The notes under the pieces are model-generated. The model saw nothing but the letters and a program-made list of their open reading frames with translations. It was not told the origin of the DNA and did no database searches. DNA of 6,009 bases from NCBI GenBank assembly GCA_002371715.1, contig DFGF01000124.1, forward strand, positions 2,546 through 8,554, written 5' to 3'. Source of the stretch: Prevotella sp. UBA3757 (GTDB lineage Bacteria; Bacteroidota; Bacteroidia; Bacteroidales; Bacteroidaceae). Within the stretch, counting starts at the first letter, position 1; each line of letters starts with the position of its first letter. Positions 5,807 to 6,009 of this stretch are shown piece after piece. The translations under genes and the position numbers were made by a program.

Positions 5807-6009
5807 ATGAAAGTTTATCAAACTAACGAAATCAAAAACATTGCACTGCTTGGCAGTGCGGGTAGCGGCAAGACTACTCTTGCCGAAGCAATGGTCTACG
5901 AAGCCGGCATCATCAAGCGCCGCGGTACCGTAGAGGGTAAGAACACCATGAGCGATTATTTCCCCGTTGAACAGGAATATGGCTATTCGGTGTTCTCTAC
6001 TGTTTTTCA
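5807..6009 (+). CDS. fusA2: Elongation factor G paralog (EF-G2/FusA2 type), 5' partial
   Basis: The first 67 residues of a translational GTPase of the EF-G superfamily, cut by the window edge (a full EF-G is about 700 aa). The sequence begins MKVYQTNEIKNIALLG and contains a P-loop GSAGSGKT (residues 16-23), helix TLAEAMVYEAG, and a switch-I-like stretch VEQEYGYSVFST (54-65). Canonical EF-G has AHIDAGKT and EQERGITIT in these places, so the P-loop Asp is Gly19, the switch I Arg is Tyr58, and the Mg-coordinating Thr is Ser61. These differences mark the paralog class rather than the housekeeping factor. From memory, a Bacteroides thetaiotaomicron EF-G2 was reported to support translation without GTPase activity and to matter for gut colonisation; that this gene is its orthologue is inference. 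There is no Shine-Dalgarno, only an A-rich leader. Confidence 0.88.
   Translation, partial: MKVYQTNEIKNIALLGSAGSGKTTLAEAMVYEAGIIKRRGTVEGKNTMSDYFPVEQEYGYSVFSTVF

Noticed and set aside
1..6009. tRNA, rRNA, transposase or integration site
   Set aside because: No cloverleaf, rRNA segment, transposase motif or terminal repeat with target duplication was found by eye on either strand.

Overview
The window looks like chromosomal DNA from a Bacteroidales bacterium, probably Prevotella or Bacteroides-like. The evidence is the close resemblance of its proteins to Bacteroidales families, the Bacteroidota-type -7 promoter boxes (TAnnTTTG) upstream of two genes, and start codons that mostly lack strong Shine-Dalgarno sites. 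The genus is inferred from memory of protein families, not from a search.

Right side (about 2487-6009), a conserved core region. hemW (4606-5691, minus), the heme chaperone of the radical SAM superfamily, is followed after only 7 bases by a secreted prolyl oligopeptidase (2487-4598, minus). The two probably share the hemW promoter, which sits so close to the hemW ATG that the mRNA would be nearly leaderless. Diverging from hemW across a 115-base spacer is the 5' end of an elongation factor G paralog (5807 to the window edge, plus). It has an atypical P-loop and switch I and belongs to the EF-G2/FusA2 type.

Middle (1092-2486): a 418-aa AAA+ ATPase with a C-terminal DUF4143 region, on the minus strand, visibly lower in GC than its right-hand neighbour. 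A 138-base spacer separates it from the peptidase gene. The spacer carries a candidate -7 box overlapped by an inverted repeat, so the gene may have its own control. Genes of this type are scattered and often multicopy in Bacteroidota.

Left side (1-1091): a conserved hypothetical protein of 242 aa (98-826, minus) preceded by a 265-base non-coding stretch. That stretch holds an array of four 11-bp direct repeats plus one inverted copy, a hairpin, and a very short possible upstream ORF. The first 65 bases could be the end of a plus-strand gene, with weak support.

No rRNA, tRNA, IS element, CRISPR array or clear defence system is visible. The most interesting signals are the 11-bp repeat array, the frame-sensitive heptamer tract inside the peptidase gene, the near-leaderless hemW promoter, and the unusual GTP-binding motifs of the EF-G paralog.
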